Part shown: positions 35,554-47,609 of the stretch, in pieces | How positions within the stretch are numbered: position 1 is the stretch's first letter | Layout: each line of letters opens with the position of its first letter | DNA from: Terriglobia bacterium | GTDB lineage: Bacteria; Acidobacteriota; Terriglobia; Terriglobales; Acidobacteriaceae | Direction of reading: 5' to 3' | Assembly (NCBI GenBank): GCA_020073215.1 | Contig: JAIQFO010000023.1 | Location: 1 to 64,000, forward strand | DNA length: 64,000 bases | Position numbers and translations under genes: made by a program | Notes under the pieces: generated by a model | What the model was told of the DNA's origin: nothing | What the model saw: the letters and a program-made list of their open reading frames with translations, nothing else | Database searches by the model: none

Positions 35554-36297
35554 TTAGGCGGCGGTCAGCAGGATGGGCGGGCCGGAAGTAACTACCAGGG
35601 TATGTTCAAAATGGGCGGAGAGCGCGTGATCGGCCGTCCGCACTGTCCAAGTATCTTTGTCCGTAAACACACGCCCCGAGCCAGTGGAGATGATCGGTTC
35701 TACGGTGATTACCAGACCCTCGTTCATGACCTGGCGCGCCTGCGAGTCGGGATAGTTCGGGATATGCGGTAGCTCGTGGATCGCCCGTCCGATGCCGTGT
35801 CCGCCAAGTTCGCGGACCACCGCGAACCCCGACCTGCGCACCTCGCGTTCCACCATCTTTCCGATTTCGAATACGCGGAATCCGGCGCGGGCCACCAGCA
35901 TCGCCTTGTGAAAGGCGCGCTCCGCGCAGGCCATTAACTCTTCGGCCTGTAAGCTGACGCGGCCAACTGGCACGGTGATGGCAGCGTCGGCCATGTATCC
36001 GTCTTTCTCCACCGTCACGTCAAGTTTCACCAGATCGCCTTCCGCAAGATTGCGCTCTCCTGGAATTCCGTGGACAGCTTCATCGTTCAGGCTGATGCAA
36101 CTGGCTCCCGGAAAGTGGTACACCATCGACGGACCGGAGTGGGCGCCGTTCTCCTGCATGACGCGCGCGCCGATTTCATCCAGGTATCGAGTCGTGACGC
36201 CGGGGTAAACTTCAGCCTTCATCGCATCGAGCACCATGCGGACGACGTGGCCCGCCGCTTTCAACGAAACGAGTTCCTGCTCATCTTGGATGCTCAA
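35554..36297 (-). CDS. map: Methionine aminopeptidase, type I
   Basis: The 247-residue metalloprotease removes the initiator Met from new proteins. The five metal ligands can be traced: Asp in VKLDVTVEKDGYMADAAIT (two), His in GHGIGRAIHELPHIPNY, Glu in ITVEPIIS and Glu in HFEHTLVVT. The substrate His is in AVHGIPGERN. Length is normal for type I without an N-terminal extension. Confidence 0.95.
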   Translation of the reverse strand: MSIQDEQELVSLKAAGHVVRMVLDAMKAEVYPGVTTRYLDEIGARVMQENGAHSGPSMVYHFPGASCISLNDEAVHGIPGERNLAEGDLVKLDVTVEKDGYMADAAITVPVGRVSLQAEELMACAERAFHKAMLVARAGFRVFEIGKMVEREVRRSGFAVVRELGGHGIGRAIHELPHIPNYPDSQARQVMNEGLVITVEPIISTGSGRVFTDKDTWTVRTADHALSAHFEHTLVVTSGPPILLTAA

Positions 36298-36450
36298 GTC
36301 TTGGCTCCCCTCAGGGCGGGATCACGAATTAAAGGCTATCGCACAAAAGCGTGTTTGGGATAGCAGGCCGGGTTGCTGAACGCACCTCACAGCACTAGAA
36401 TGTCCCGCGCGAGATCAGTCCGAGAGTTTGCTTCTCAATCAGGAGGGGTC

Positions 36451-36912
36451 ATGAAAGCAAAAAGGATGCTGTTGACTCTGGCGCTGTGCGTGGTTGCAGG
36501 GACCCTGTGCTTCGCCAGCACACAGATGGGCACCTGGAAGCTAAACGAAGCCAAATCGAAACTCGCCCCGGGGGCGGCGAAAAACCACACCGTAGTTTAC
36601 GAGGCCGCTGGTGACAACGTAAAAGTCACAGTTGACGGCACGGGCAGCGACGGCAAGCCCACGCACAACGAGTGGACGGGAAAGTTCGACGGGAAGGACT
36701 ACCCCGTTACCGGCGACCCCAGTTCCGACGCACGGTCCTACAAGATGGTGGATGAACGTACGTTGGAGTTAACAGTTAAGAAAGACGGCAAGGTGGCTAC
36801 CACCGGTCGAATCACGGTGTCCGCCGACGGCAAGAGTCGAACCGTCAGCACCAGCGGAACCGATTCAAAGGGTAAAAAGGTCAAAAGCACCGCGGTGTAC
36901 GACCGGCAGTAG
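36451..36912 (+). CDS. Small secreted beta-rich protein
   Basis: The 153-residue protein has a signal peptide (LLTLALCVVAGTLCFA) and then TWKLNEAKSKLAPGAAKNHT, a lipocalin-like strand pattern with many Lys and Gly. It ends in KGKKVKSTAVYDRQ. I cannot assign a function. The start follows CAGGAGGGGTC, an excellent ribosome site, so the longer track ORF is rejected. Confidence 0.7.
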   Translation: MKAKRMLLTLALCVVAGTLCFASTQMGTWKLNEAKSKLAPGAAKNHTVVYEAAGDNVKVTVDGTGSDGKPTHNEWTGKFDGKDYPVTGDPSSDARSYKMVDERTLELTVKKDGKVATTGRITVSADGKSRTVSTSGTDSKGKKVKSTAVYDRQ

Positions 36913-37079
36913 CAGCATTTTCCCCAGGGCTGGCAGTAACCAATGCCCTTCCGCGACTGTTCTACACGGCAGGGACTCCAGACTCCAGCCCTCGTTCTTG
37001 ATCCGCCGCGAAGGCTTACCCGGCGCATCCACGGAGAGTACTGTCTTCTCGAAACCGTGAGCGTCGTCCGCAGACGCGG

Positions 37080-37520
37080 TCACGACCCCGTGAGCTTCGC
37101 GCGTATTTCTTCCGGCAGGCGCTCGCGAATCTCCGCCGGCAGCCGGTCATGTACGTGTCGCGCGCCCAACTTGGCCGCATCCACCACCGCCATGGGCGCC
37201 GGAGTTGCCACGGCCACGCCCAGCCAGATCAGCGCCGACAGCCCAAAGCCCGCAAGCGCGCCCACCTCCAGCCAGACGGCGTGGCGCGGCCCAAAATACC
37301 GGATCAGGGCAAAGGCCAGCAGAAACACCACCGCCGATGCCGATGCCAGCACAATCAGAGAAATATCGATAATGCGGTGCAGTTTCTGGCGACTGCGGCA
37401 GTACTCGCAATCGGCGAAATGCAGTTCGTAGTCCCCACGCATCTCCGGAGCCAGGCCGGAAATATCGTAGCGCCATCCCGCAAGGATTTTCCCTACGATC
37501 GGTTCCACACATTCGGTCAT
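37080..37520 (-). CDS. Two-span membrane protein with HxxxCxxC motif
   Basis: The 146-residue protein carries HFADCEYC near residues 34-41, a zinc-finger-like motif similar to those of anti-sigma factors. Two membrane helices follow (about 50-72 and 82-105). The soluble tail has RLPAEIRERLPEEIRAKL, an amphipathic helix. It lies 24 bp downstream of the WalJ-type gene and is probably in its transcript. The function is unknown. Confidence 0.6.
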   Translation of the reverse strand: MTECVEPIVGKILAGWRYDISGLAPEMRGDYELHFADCEYCRSRQKLHRIIDISLIVLASASAVVFLLAFALIRYFGPRHAVWLEVGALAGFGLSALIWLGVAVATPAPMAVVDAAKLGARHVHDRLPAEIRERLPEEIRAKLTGS

Positions 37521-37544
37521 AAAAGGCTAAACCGGCATCAGAGG

Positions 37545-38348
37545 CTACAACCGGATCGCTTCCAGAACTTCCGTCTGGGACGCCAGCAGCACATGATTGT
37601 GCCACAGGCCCTGACGGCCGCCGAGCGCCTGTTCCGCCGCCGCCCGCGCGATTTCGGGATGGTTATTCTGTTCCGACAAATGGGCCAAAACCACGTATTC
37701 CGCTCCCCCATCATAATCGTTGGAGAAGAATTCGGCGAGAGCGTCATTCGACAAATGCCCCACCCGGCTCATCACCCGCTGCTTCACCGCCCACGGATAT
37801 GGCCCGGAGCGCAGCATCTCCACATCATGATTCGATTCCATCACCAGCACACTGCAGCCCCGCAGATGGTCGCGCACGCTGGCCGGCATGTAGCCAAGAT
37901 CGGTGGTAAACCCAACCTTGACGCCTTCCGCGCGAAATGTGAAGCCCACCGGATCGACGGCGTCGTGGGGAATGGTAAAGGGCATCACCTCGATGTCGCC
38001 CACGCGAAAGCCCCGGCCGGCGGAGAAATGCTCGGATTTCGGCAGTTCCGGAATCGCGCCCTGTTGGTCGCGCACCGCCCGGCTCCAGGCATGGTGGGTC
38101 GGTGCGGTCAGGAAGACAGGCACCTTCAGCTTTGTGGCCAGCCGCTGCAGGCCGGCAACATGGTCGGAGTGTTCGTGCGTGATCAGGATCGCGGAAATTT
38201 CCTCGGCGCGCTCACCCAGCGCCCGCAACCGCCTCGAAGTTTCGCGGCCCGACAGCCCGGCATCCACCAGAATGCGCGTCGAACTGCTAGCCACCAGCGC
38301 GCAGTTCCCACGGCTGCCGCTCGCCAGTACCGAAACCGACACTGCCAT
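37545..38348 (-). CDS. MBL-fold hydrolase, WalJ/YycJ type
   Basis: The 267-residue protein starts with VSVLASGSRGNCALVASSST, the hallmark of the YycJ/WalJ group, and has the metallo-beta-lactamase motif THEHSDHV at about 57-64, with later metal residues in FTTDLGYMP and ESNHDVEML. Relatives act as DNA-linked exonucleases or phosphodiesterases coordinating replication and division. The specific substrate is inferred from the family. A single REP hairpin lies upstream. Confidence 0.85.
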   Translation of the reverse strand: MAVSVSVLASGSRGNCALVASSSTRILVDAGLSGRETSRRLRALGERAEEISAILITHEHSDHVAGLQRLATKLKVPVFLTAPTHHAWSRAVRDQQGAIPELPKSEHFSAGRGFRVGDIEVMPFTIPHDAVDPVGFTFRAEGVKVGFTTDLGYMPASVRDHLRGCSVLVMESNHDVEMLRSGPYPWAVKQRVMSRVGHLSNDALAEFFSNDYDGGAEYVVLAHLSEQNNHPEIARAAAEQALGGRQGLWHNHVLLASQTEVLEAIRL

Positions 38349-38425
38349 TCTCGTAGCTTACCCCCACCGGCTGTGGAAACGGGAACAGTTTTTCAGAGGC
38401 CGGTACCTTTGGGGAGACCGCCCAT

Positions 38426-38455
38426 CTGTAGAGACGGGGCTTGCCCCCTCTCCCA
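38426..38455. repeat. Single REP-like unit with CTGTAGAGACG end
   Basis: CTGTAGAGACGGGGCTTGCC repeats the exact left end of the leuS element and continues into a GGGGC/GCCCC hairpin. The right end is not a matching inverted copy, so this looks like a half or decayed element. It lies between the WalJ-type gene and the small membrane gene. Confidence 0.6.
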
Positions 38456-38519
38456 CTGCGAGTGACCGGGGTTGCGGGCAACGACGCGGCGAGACGTGTC
38501 GCTGCGAGAATGCAGGTAC

Positions 38520-38897
38520 TCACTTCCCCGCGAACAGGTTATCCACCACACCGCGTCCGATCGAGCCCCCGTACGCGCCTGCAATTCCCGGCAGAAAGGC
38601 CAGAAACGATTCGTAGATCTGCGCCCGCTCCGGCTTTTCCGAAAGAAAGAAATAGGCCAGCCATTCCACCACCGGCACGAACACTCCAACGAGGACGACC
38701 CAGCGCCACGGTCTTCGCGGGCTCAGAATTCCAAGTAGGATGTTCGCCGCCAGCACCACCATCGCCGTCAGCAGCAAATCGCCCACTTTGATATCTAACC
38801 ACCCCGCGGACGCCCCCAACATTGCCGCTAGCAAGTAATAAAAGCGGTCGCCGCTCGATTTTTCTTTCGGGAGAGTTCCGCTCGAGGCTGTCGTCAT
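38520..38897 (-). CDS. Small membrane protein, unknown
   Basis: The 125-residue protein has about four hydrophobic segments, including YYLLAAMLGASAGWLDIKVG and WVVLVGVFVPVVEWLAYFFL. No family was recognised. I start it at the ATG preceded by CAGGGAAT rather than at the track start 22 codons upstream, which would overlap the preceding dehydrogenase gene. It follows that gene by 13 bp and is likely co-transcribed. Confidence 0.55.
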   Translation of the reverse strand: MTTASSGTLPKEKSSGDRFYYLLAAMLGASAGWLDIKVGDLLLTAMVVLAANILLGILSPRRPWRWVVLVGVFVPVVEWLAYFFLSEKPERAQIYESFLAFLPGIAGAYGGSIGRGVVDNLFAGK

Positions 38898-38910
38898 ATT
38901 CCCTGTATTT

Positions 38911-39762
38911 TTACGAATACGTGTAAAACCCGCGTCCGCTCTTGCGTCCCAGCCAGCCCGCATCCACCATCTTGATCAGCAGCGGACAAGGCCGGTACTT
39001 CGGATCGCCCAGCCCCTCCTGCATCACCCGCATGATGTCCAGACACACGTCGAGCCCGATAAAATCCGCCAGCGTCAGCGGCCCCATCGGATGCGCCATG
39101 CCCAGCTTGAACACTTCATCCACCGCCTCAGCCGTCGCCACGCCCTCCATCACCGCGTACATCGCCTCATTCAGCAGCGGCATCAGCACCCGGTTCGACA
39201 CGAATCCCGGAGCGTCATTCACCTCCACCGGCGTCTTCTCCAATTTCACGGCCAGCTCGCGCACCGTCTCAAACGTTGTTTCGGATGTCGCCAGGCCCCG
39301 AATCACTTCGACCAGTTTCATGACCGGCACCGGATTAAAGAAGTGCATCCCGATGACTTTGTCGGCGCGCCCGGTCAGCGCCCCAATTTTGGTGATCGAG
39401 ATCGAGGACGTGTTCGAAGCCAAAATCACTCCCGGCCTCATCATGCGATCGAGGTCGCGGAAAATCTCGGACTTGACCTCAAACCTTTCCGTCGCCGCCT
39501 CGATCACCAGATCGCAATCCGCAAGCTTCGCCCGATCGACTACGGCCATGATTCGCCCCAGCGTGGACACCTTGTCATCCGCCGTGATCTTGTTCTTGGC
39601 CACTTCGCGATCGAGGTTCTTCGCAATCGTCCCGAGGCCGCGATCCAGAAATCGCTGCTCCACATCGCAGAGCGCCACGTTGAACCCGCACCGCGCCAAG
39701 ACGTGGGCAATCCCGTTGCCCATCGTGCCTGCCCCGATCACTCCTACGCGCTGAATGGCCAT
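38911..39762 (-). CDS. hbd: 3-hydroxybutyryl-CoA dehydrogenase
   Basis: The 283-residue NAD-dependent enzyme interconverts 3-hydroxyacyl-CoA and 3-ketoacyl-CoA. It has the Rossmann start [20 protein letters not shown], the [14 protein letters not shown] segment, the catalytic His in [17 protein letters not shown], and the C-terminal [12 protein letters not shown] and [12 protein letters not shown] helices. Substrate chain length is not readable, so a fatty-acid or phenylacetate pathway role is also possible. Confidence 0.9.
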   Translation of the reverse strand: MAIQRVGVIGAGTMGNGIAHVLARCGFNVALCDVEQRFLDRGLGTIAKNLDREVAKNKITADDKVSTLGRIMAVVDRAKLADCDLVIEAATERFEVKSEIFRDLDRMMRPGVILASNTSSISITKIGALTGRADKVIGMHFFNPVPVMKLVEVIRGLATSETTFETVRELAVKLEKTPVEVNDAPGFVSNRVLMPLLNEAMYAVMEGVATAEAVDEVFKLGMAHPMGPLTLADFIGLDVCLDIMRVMQEGLGDPKYRPCPLLIKMVDAGWLGRKSGRGFYTYS

Positions 39763-39919
39763 GATTGCGTCGCTCCCAATTGCCTGCGTAAAGAAGGAAA
39801 CTGGAAAGTGTAGCAGAGTGGACTGAGCGAGCCGGGGCGCAAAGAAAAAGGCTGCTGCGAGCCCGCGTGGGCCGCAGCAGCCTGTTGAGAGTTACAACCG
39901 ACTTCAAACCGGCAGCGGT

Positions 39920-41632
39920 CTACTGATCTTTGGGGCCGGTATAGCTTTGAGACGAAATTGCTGTCCCCCAATTACCGAAGTTGTCGTAGTCGCCAGCCGT
40001 CCACATCAGCGGGCTACCAGGGTTTGCGTTATCCGGTGCAACCGCCGAATAGTCTCCCCAACGGAACTGACTGTAGAAACCGGAGCCTGCGGCGATATAG
40101 TATCCAGCCCCGTTCATCACATTGTCGCCATAGCTCACTCGACGACCGGTGACGGCCATCCCCGGATAACTGTTGTTGTCGGAGTACGTGTATGTCATGG
40201 TGACGTTATTTTCCGTGTCTGGCGACAAAGTTGCGAAGTAAGACGATCCACTCGCGCCCTGGCCACCGCAGAAGAAGCAGTCTTCGGAGCGTTCGTCCCC
40301 GCCCGTGATGTTGCCATTCACGTCAAGTTTGGGGTGGTAGTCGAACCAGATGGCGTGGGCTCCCGCCACTGCGGGCACTCCCGTATCAAAGCTCCCCCAC
40401 AGGTCTCCGGCATGGTAGTACATCGAGCCTGTGATTCGAACATCGATGGTCTCGATGGAGTTCGCGCCCCCCGGTTGGTTCGCGGCCGGTGGGTAATAGT
40501 ACGTGTGCGCCGTAGGAACAGCGAGTCCCGTGAAAGTGGGTCCAGGGCCGCCTGTAGTGAAAGCCGCCGAATTGTTTACCGACCACAAACCCAAACTGCC
40601 GCAACCCGCACCGCAGTTCCAGAGAATGTTGAAGGTGTGGGCCAAGTAGGTAGCGGCGGGCCGATCCCCTTGCGCGACCGGATTCGAAGGCTGCAGGGTG
40701 TCAACCAGGGTACCCCCAAAGTTGAAGCCGGATTCCCACCAATAGGGCATCCCTGTACCCGCATAGGGTTGATCCTTGGGAATCGTAAACAGGTAGTTGT
40801 TGATAAACCCGCCGTTGCAGTTGTTGCCAAACTGGTTGATGCCGATGTAGATCGCACCCTTCGTGCCATTCTTTCCCCAGTTGTTCGTGTCGTGGCCGAG
40901 AGTCGGATAATCGGGACACTCGCCGGTGCCGCCAACCTGCCACTTAAAGATATGCCATGTGGGGTTCGAGATGGGATTGTTGGTTGCGCTAACCGCAAGC
41001 ATCAGCTGCCCGACGTTGTTGGAACTGAAACTGCTTTCCGTCAGCATCACGAAGACGTAGCGGCCGTTTTTCCAGTCGTAAAAACCGCGCGGGTCGGTCG
41101 TGTAGGTACCGGCAGGGAGCCCAAAGAACGTGTCGGCGCTCTTGGGATAGCCGCTCTGAAGCACGCCCGTCTTCGAGTAGATCGCAATGTAGGTATTGAC
41201 GAACTGCACGACGTAGGTCGGTCCGACGGCAATCGCCATGTCCGAGGGCGTGCAGCAAACCTCGCTCTGCGCGAAAAAGGCATGCGTCGAATGAAGAAAC
41301 GTGGATCCGCCAGTCGGCGCGGGACCCGCGTTGTTCAACATGCCGTAGCCCCCGGTTCCGCTCCCCGCCAACTGGGCAGCCTGACGCTTCATTTCCGCGT
41401 ACTGGGCGTCGGTTCTGCCATCCCGCGGGCGTAACATCTGGGTGTGGGGGGTGATCTGGGACGCCGTCGCCTGTGGAATGGCGCCCATGTTCACCTCTCT
41501 GACTTGGGTCCCGAAGTTCGCGGCTCCGCCTCGCGTGCCGGCGGGCATGGAGCTAATTTCCTGGGCCGGCGCCAGCGAAAGTAAAGTCACGGTACACAGA
41601 ACCAACACCGCTACAAATACAAACCTCTTCAT
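39920..41632 (-). CDS. Large secreted protein, unknown function
   Basis: This 570-residue protein has a signal peptide (FVFVAVLVLCTVTLLSLAPA) and a long Gly, Asn and aromatic-rich body that looks all-beta, with paired Cys in EVCCTPSDMAIAVGPTYVVQ and CFFCGGQ. The phrase SDMAIAVGPTYVVQFVNTYI recalls propeller-like secreted proteins of this phylum. A GGAGGG site stands 6 bp before the ATG. Enzyme residues were not recognised. Confidence 0.65.
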   Translation of the reverse strand: MKRFVFVAVLVLCTVTLLSLAPAQEISSMPAGTRGGAANFGTQVREVNMGAIPQATASQITPHTQMLRPRDGRTDAQYAEMKRQAAQLAGSGTGGYGMLNNAGPAPTGGSTFLHSTHAFFAQSEVCCTPSDMAIAVGPTYVVQFVNTYIAIYSKTGVLQSGYPKSADTFFGLPAGTYTTDPRGFYDWKNGRYVFVMLTESSFSSNNVGQLMLAVSATNNPISNPTWHIFKWQVGGTGECPDYPTLGHDTNNWGKNGTKGAIYIGINQFGNNCNGGFINNYLFTIPKDQPYAGTGMPYWWESGFNFGGTLVDTLQPSNPVAQGDRPAATYLAHTFNILWNCGAGCGSLGLWSVNNSAAFTTGGPGPTFTGLAVPTAHTYYYPPAANQPGGANSIETIDVRITGSMYYHAGDLWGSFDTGVPAVAGAHAIWFDYHPKLDVNGNITGGDERSEDCFFCGGQGASGSSYFATLSPDTENNVTMTYTYSDNNSYPGMAVTGRRVSYGDNVMNGAGYYIAAGSGFYSQFRWGDYSAVAPDNANPGSPLMWTAGDYDNFGNWGTAISSQSYTGPKDQ

Positions 41633-42172
41633 AAGTTACCCTCCAAAAACCTCGTGTTCTGGGTTGAAGTTAACTCCGCACAATGCGGAGGTCCTGGCTT
41701 TGCATTCGTTGAGACACACAAGGTTCCCATTGGGTTCGACAAAACCTGTTATTCAAATTGTTGCGAACGGTTTTCTCCCACAACAGTCCCTTGCCTCTTG
41801 AGGAAGCCTGACTACGGATGATTAGGCGGGGGAAGAGCCTGACCGTACAGCCCACACTAGCGTCACTCATTATGGCTAGTTTGCGATTGCTGTCAAGAAA
41901 AATCGCGCGGCCGACCCAACTTCTTTACTGCCTCAATCATGCAGATATAGTGCAATCTCTTTCAAAATCGTTTCTAGAAATCGGCCGGCAGGACGGCCGG
42001 AACCCTGGTTGAGGATCCAATGCCTGCGGGGAGGGGTCACTGCAACCGGAGCGTGAGGGGTTGGATCTATGCGCGCGCTCCAACGCATAACCGGACGAGG
42101 TCAAGGGGCAACCCTGAGGAGAGGTGCCGCGCGCGAACATGCAGGCTTCAGCTGCTGAGCGCCGCGCCTCTG
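41633..42172. other. Intergenic region between atpC and a secreted protein gene
   Basis: This stretch of about 540 bp holds the promoter side of the large secreted gene and the downstream side of the atp operon. No T-tailed terminator or small gene was recognised. The ORFs in the track here have no protein features. Confidence 0.5.
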
Positions 42173-42577
42173 TTACTTTTCTTTCGCCACATTCAGCCGC
42201 GTTTCCGCGCGCTGCAGAGCGTCTTCCGCGCGGGTGTAATCGACCTGAGGATCGTTGCTCTTCAGGCGCTCCTCGGCCCGGTCTCTGGCTTTCTGCGCGC
42301 GCTCCACGTCAATTTCCTGTGGATGCTCGGCGGCTTCCGCTAGAATCGTCACCTTGTCGGGCAGCACTTCCGCAAAACCCCAGGCCACTGATAGCGTGTG
42401 CGTCTCTCCGCTCGCCCGGTAAGTAATCGCGCCCACACCAAGCTCCGTAATCAACGGAGCGTGACCGGGAAGAATCCCCAGATACCCGCTCGACCCTGGG
42501 ATTTGCGCTTCTTCCGCCGCTTCCTTCACCACCAGCTTGGCGGGAGTAACGATTTCGAGTTGGAAAGTATTATCCAC
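42173..42577 (-). CDS. atpC: ATP synthase F1 epsilon subunit
   Basis: The 134-residue subunit has the N-terminal beta-barrel typical of epsilon (FQLEIVTPAKLVVKEAAEEA, GSSGYLGILPGHAPLITELG) and the C-terminal helical hairpin (ERAQKARDRAEERL). It belongs to the central stalk and regulates rotation. The start is GTG, directly against a heptanucleotide array. It is the last gene of the atp cluster. Confidence 0.93.
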   Translation of the reverse strand: MDNTFQLEIVTPAKLVVKEAAEEAQIPGSSGYLGILPGHAPLITELGVGAITYRASGETHTLSVAWGFAEVLPDKVTILAEAAEHPQEIDVERAQKARDRAEERLKSNDPQVDYTRAEDALQRAETRLNVAKEK

Positions 42578-42578
42578 A

Positions 42579-42665
42579 GTTCTCAGTTCCCGGTTCTCAG
42601 TTCTCAGTCCGCATGCGCCGGCTACCGATGCTGGCTAAGTGCTAATTGCTAAGTGCTAACTGCTG
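42579..42665. repeat. Heptanucleotide arrays between atpD and atpC
   Basis: One side (42579-42609) repeats TCTCAGT-like units and the other (42633-42665) repeats GCTAAGT and GCTAATT units, with about 20 bp of other sequence between. The right array ends three bases before the atpD stop. The left array touches the atpC start and forms its leader. Confidence 0.7.
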
Positions 42666-42668
42666 ATC

Positions 42669-44120
<1,452 letters not shown>

Positions 44121-44129
44121 TCAAAACCA

Positions 44130-44235
44130 GCAATTAGCACTTAGCACTTAGCACTTAGCACTTAGCTTGCCGACTTAGCGCTCACTTCGAAATCTTTAGA
44201 TGTTCCAAATGCTAATTGCTAAGTGCTAAGTGCTG
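44130..44235. repeat. Inverted heptanucleotide arrays between atpG and atpD
   Basis: Four or more copies of TTAGCAC-type units (44130-44167) face the complementary AGTGCTA-type units (44209-44235). The arms can pair over about 25 bp, giving a long hairpin in the mRNA. The right array ends two bases before the atpG stop codon. Confidence 0.8.
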
Positions 44236-44237
44236 TT

Positions 44238-45356
44238 TTACTGCGCTGCCGCTCCGCTTACGATCTCGATAATTTCTTTCGTGATCTTGGCCTGGCGCGC
44301 GCGATTCATGACCAGCGTGAGCGAATCGATCATGTCGCTGGCATTGTTGGTGGCCGCATCCATGGCCGTCATGCGCGCGGCGTGCTCGGCGGCTACGGAC
44401 TCCAGCAGCGCATGAAAAATCTGGATGCCGAGATACTTCGGCAGAATACCCTCGAAAAGGCGCTCGGGCCGCTGCTCGTAGATGTAATCGACGGGCGACG
44501 CCCCGAATTTGGCGGCGGCCTCATCGACGGCGCTGGTGTCAATTGGACGCAGCCCGACGTGGGCCGTCTTCGCCGCTTCGATTCGTCGCTTGCGTTCTTC
44601 TTCCGAAGCCTCTTCCGCCATGCGGACATCGACTTCACCGATCTCCTTGATGGGCAGCAGGCGCTCGGCAACCAGGCGTTGCGCGATCACCGACTTGAAT
44701 TCGTTGAACAGTATGTAGACGCCGTCAATCTCGTTGCGGGCATAGCGGGCAACCACGCTCTCGCTGAGGGTGGCGGCGAAATTGTGTTCGACCTTGCCGA
44801 GAACTCCAACATATTCACCGACGATCTGCACGCGACCGGCGCGGGGCGGAGTCGCTTCTTCCCCGGCCGGGACGGGCGAGGCGCCCGTCTCGCCGCCAGC
44901 GGAGACGCTGGTTGTTCCGTCTGGCGAAGATGCCTTCTGCGACGCCATCGGGTAGCGGCGGCGCATGAAGTCGCGGCCCTTGCGTCCGATGCATTCGACG
45001 TCGATATTCTGTTCCGGTTTTGACTCGATGAATTTCGAAACCATCTTCAGGATATTGGTGTTGAACGCCCCCGCCAGGCCCTTGTCTCCGGTGACGACAA
45101 TAAGCAGGATCGTGTTTTCCGGGCGTTCGGCGAGCAGCGGATGACGCGGCTCTCCGGTAACCGGGTCGTAGATATCGGCGCGCGACACCAGCGACTTGAG
45201 AACGTTGGTGAGCATCTGCGAATAGGGCCGCGCGGCCAAGGCGCCCTCTTGGGCGCGGCGCAACTTCGCCGCCGAGACGGTCTTCATGGCCTTGGTGATC
45301 TGCCGCGTGTTGACCACGCTGCGGATACGGCGCCGGATATCGAGAACGTTTGCCAT
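44238..45356 (-). CDS. atpG: ATP synthase gamma subunit with in-frame repeat insertion
   Basis: The 372-residue central-stalk subunit is about 80 residues longer than usual. The ends are normal: MANVLDIRRRIRSVVNTRQI at the start and DMIDSLTLVMNRARQAKITK near the end. After IGRKGRDFMRRRYPMAS an extra stretch, ETGASPVPAGEEATPPRAGR, is encoded by a REP-like palindrome. A second longer segment, EASEEERKRRIEAAKTAHVG, precedes the C-terminal helix. The insertions lie in the globular part, away from the rotor coil. Confidence 0.95.
   Translation of the reverse strand: MANVLDIRRRIRSVVNTRQITKAMKTVSAAKLRRAQEGALAARPYSQMLTNVLKSLVSRADIYDPVTGEPRHPLLAERPENTILLIVVTGDKGLAGAFNTNILKMVSKFIESKPEQNIDVECIGRKGRDFMRRRYPMASQKASSPDGTTSVSAGGETGASPVPAGEEATPPRAGRVQIVGEYVGVLGKVEHNFAATLSESVVARYARNEIDGVYILFNEFKSVIAQRLVAERLLPIKEIGEVDVRMAEEASEEERKRRIEAAKTAHVGLRPIDTSAVDEAAAKFGASPVDYIYEQRPERLFEGILPKYLGIQIFHALLESVAAEHAARMTAMDAATNNASDMIDSLTLVMNRARQAKITKEIIEIVSGAAAQ
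44871..44911. repeat. In-frame REP-like element inside atpG
   Basis: GACGGGCGAGGCGCCCGTC is an almost perfect palindrome, followed by TCGCCGCCAGCGGAGACG, which mirrors the middle of the leuS element. The reading frame is kept. Confidence 0.75.
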
Positions 45357-45360
45357 AAAT

Positions 45361-45430
45361 CAGTCGCCAGTTGCCAGTAACCAGTTGCCAGTCTTGGAAT
45401 TTCCGGGTACGGGGTACTGAGTACTGGGTA

Positions 45431-45433
<3 letters not shown>
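45361..45433. repeat. Heptanucleotide arrays between atpA and atpG
   Basis: Five CAGTTGC-like units (45361-45395) are followed, after 10 bp, by GGTACGG, GGTACTG, AGTACTG and GGTACTA. The last unit contains the stop codon of atpA on the minus strand. Confidence 0.75.
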
Positions 45434-47064
<1,631 letters not shown>

Positions 47065-47067
<3 letters not shown>

Positions 47068-47607
47068 GCTCACCAACTGCTCCCGAATCTTTTCCAACTG
47101 CCCTTTTACGGAACCGTCGTAGATGGTGCTGCCTACCTGCACGACTGCTCCGCCTAGTAGGGAAGCATCTTGTTCATATCTGGCTCGGACTTTTTTCCCG
47201 GTCAATCTTGCGATCTCGGCTTCCAACATCTGCTTTTCCGGGTCGCCCAGCAGCCGAGCGGTGCTGACCTGCGCTTCCGCGAAGCCCTGGCGTTCGTTCA
47301 ATTCCTGTTCCACCTGTTTCAGGATTTCGCTGAACAGCGGCAGCCTCCGGTTATCGGTGAGTACGGCAACAAAATTTCTCACCTGTCGTGTAGTGCCCAG
47401 GCGCGCGGTGATGGCGTCCAAAACGGCGCGCTTGCGGTCTCCGGGAATGGAAGGGTTTTCGAGCACGCGGCGGAGCTGATCGCTTTCCTGCAGCAGGGCG
47501 TCGACACTGTGCAACTCCTGCAGGGCGCGCGCGGCATCCAGCTGGTTTCTTGCCGTCATGACCACGTCGGCGAAGGCGCGGGCGTAGGTGCCGACGACGG
47601 AAGCCAT
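47065..47607 (-). CDS. atpH: ATP synthase delta subunit
   Basis: The 180-residue stator subunit starts MASVVGTYARAFADVVMTAR, followed by the helical bundle and the C-terminal phrase VRARYEQDASLLGGAVVQVG, both typical. It attaches the peripheral stalk to F1. It begins 2 bp from the end of the upstream b-type gene. Confidence 0.93.
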
Positions 47608-47609
47608 GG

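Noticed and set aside
37149-38465. 438-residue plus-strand ORF
   Set aside because: It lies opposite the WalJ-type and membrane genes, has no recognisable domain and is His/Arg/Gln-rich, as expected of an antisense shadow in GC-rich DNA.
39947-41434. 495-residue plus-strand ORF
   Set aside because: It is the antisense of the large secreted protein, which has a signal peptide and a good ribosome site. This ORF has neither.
44130-44235. CRISPR array
   Set aside because: The repeat unit is only seven bases with no spacers and no cas genes are near, so this is a short tandem repeat.
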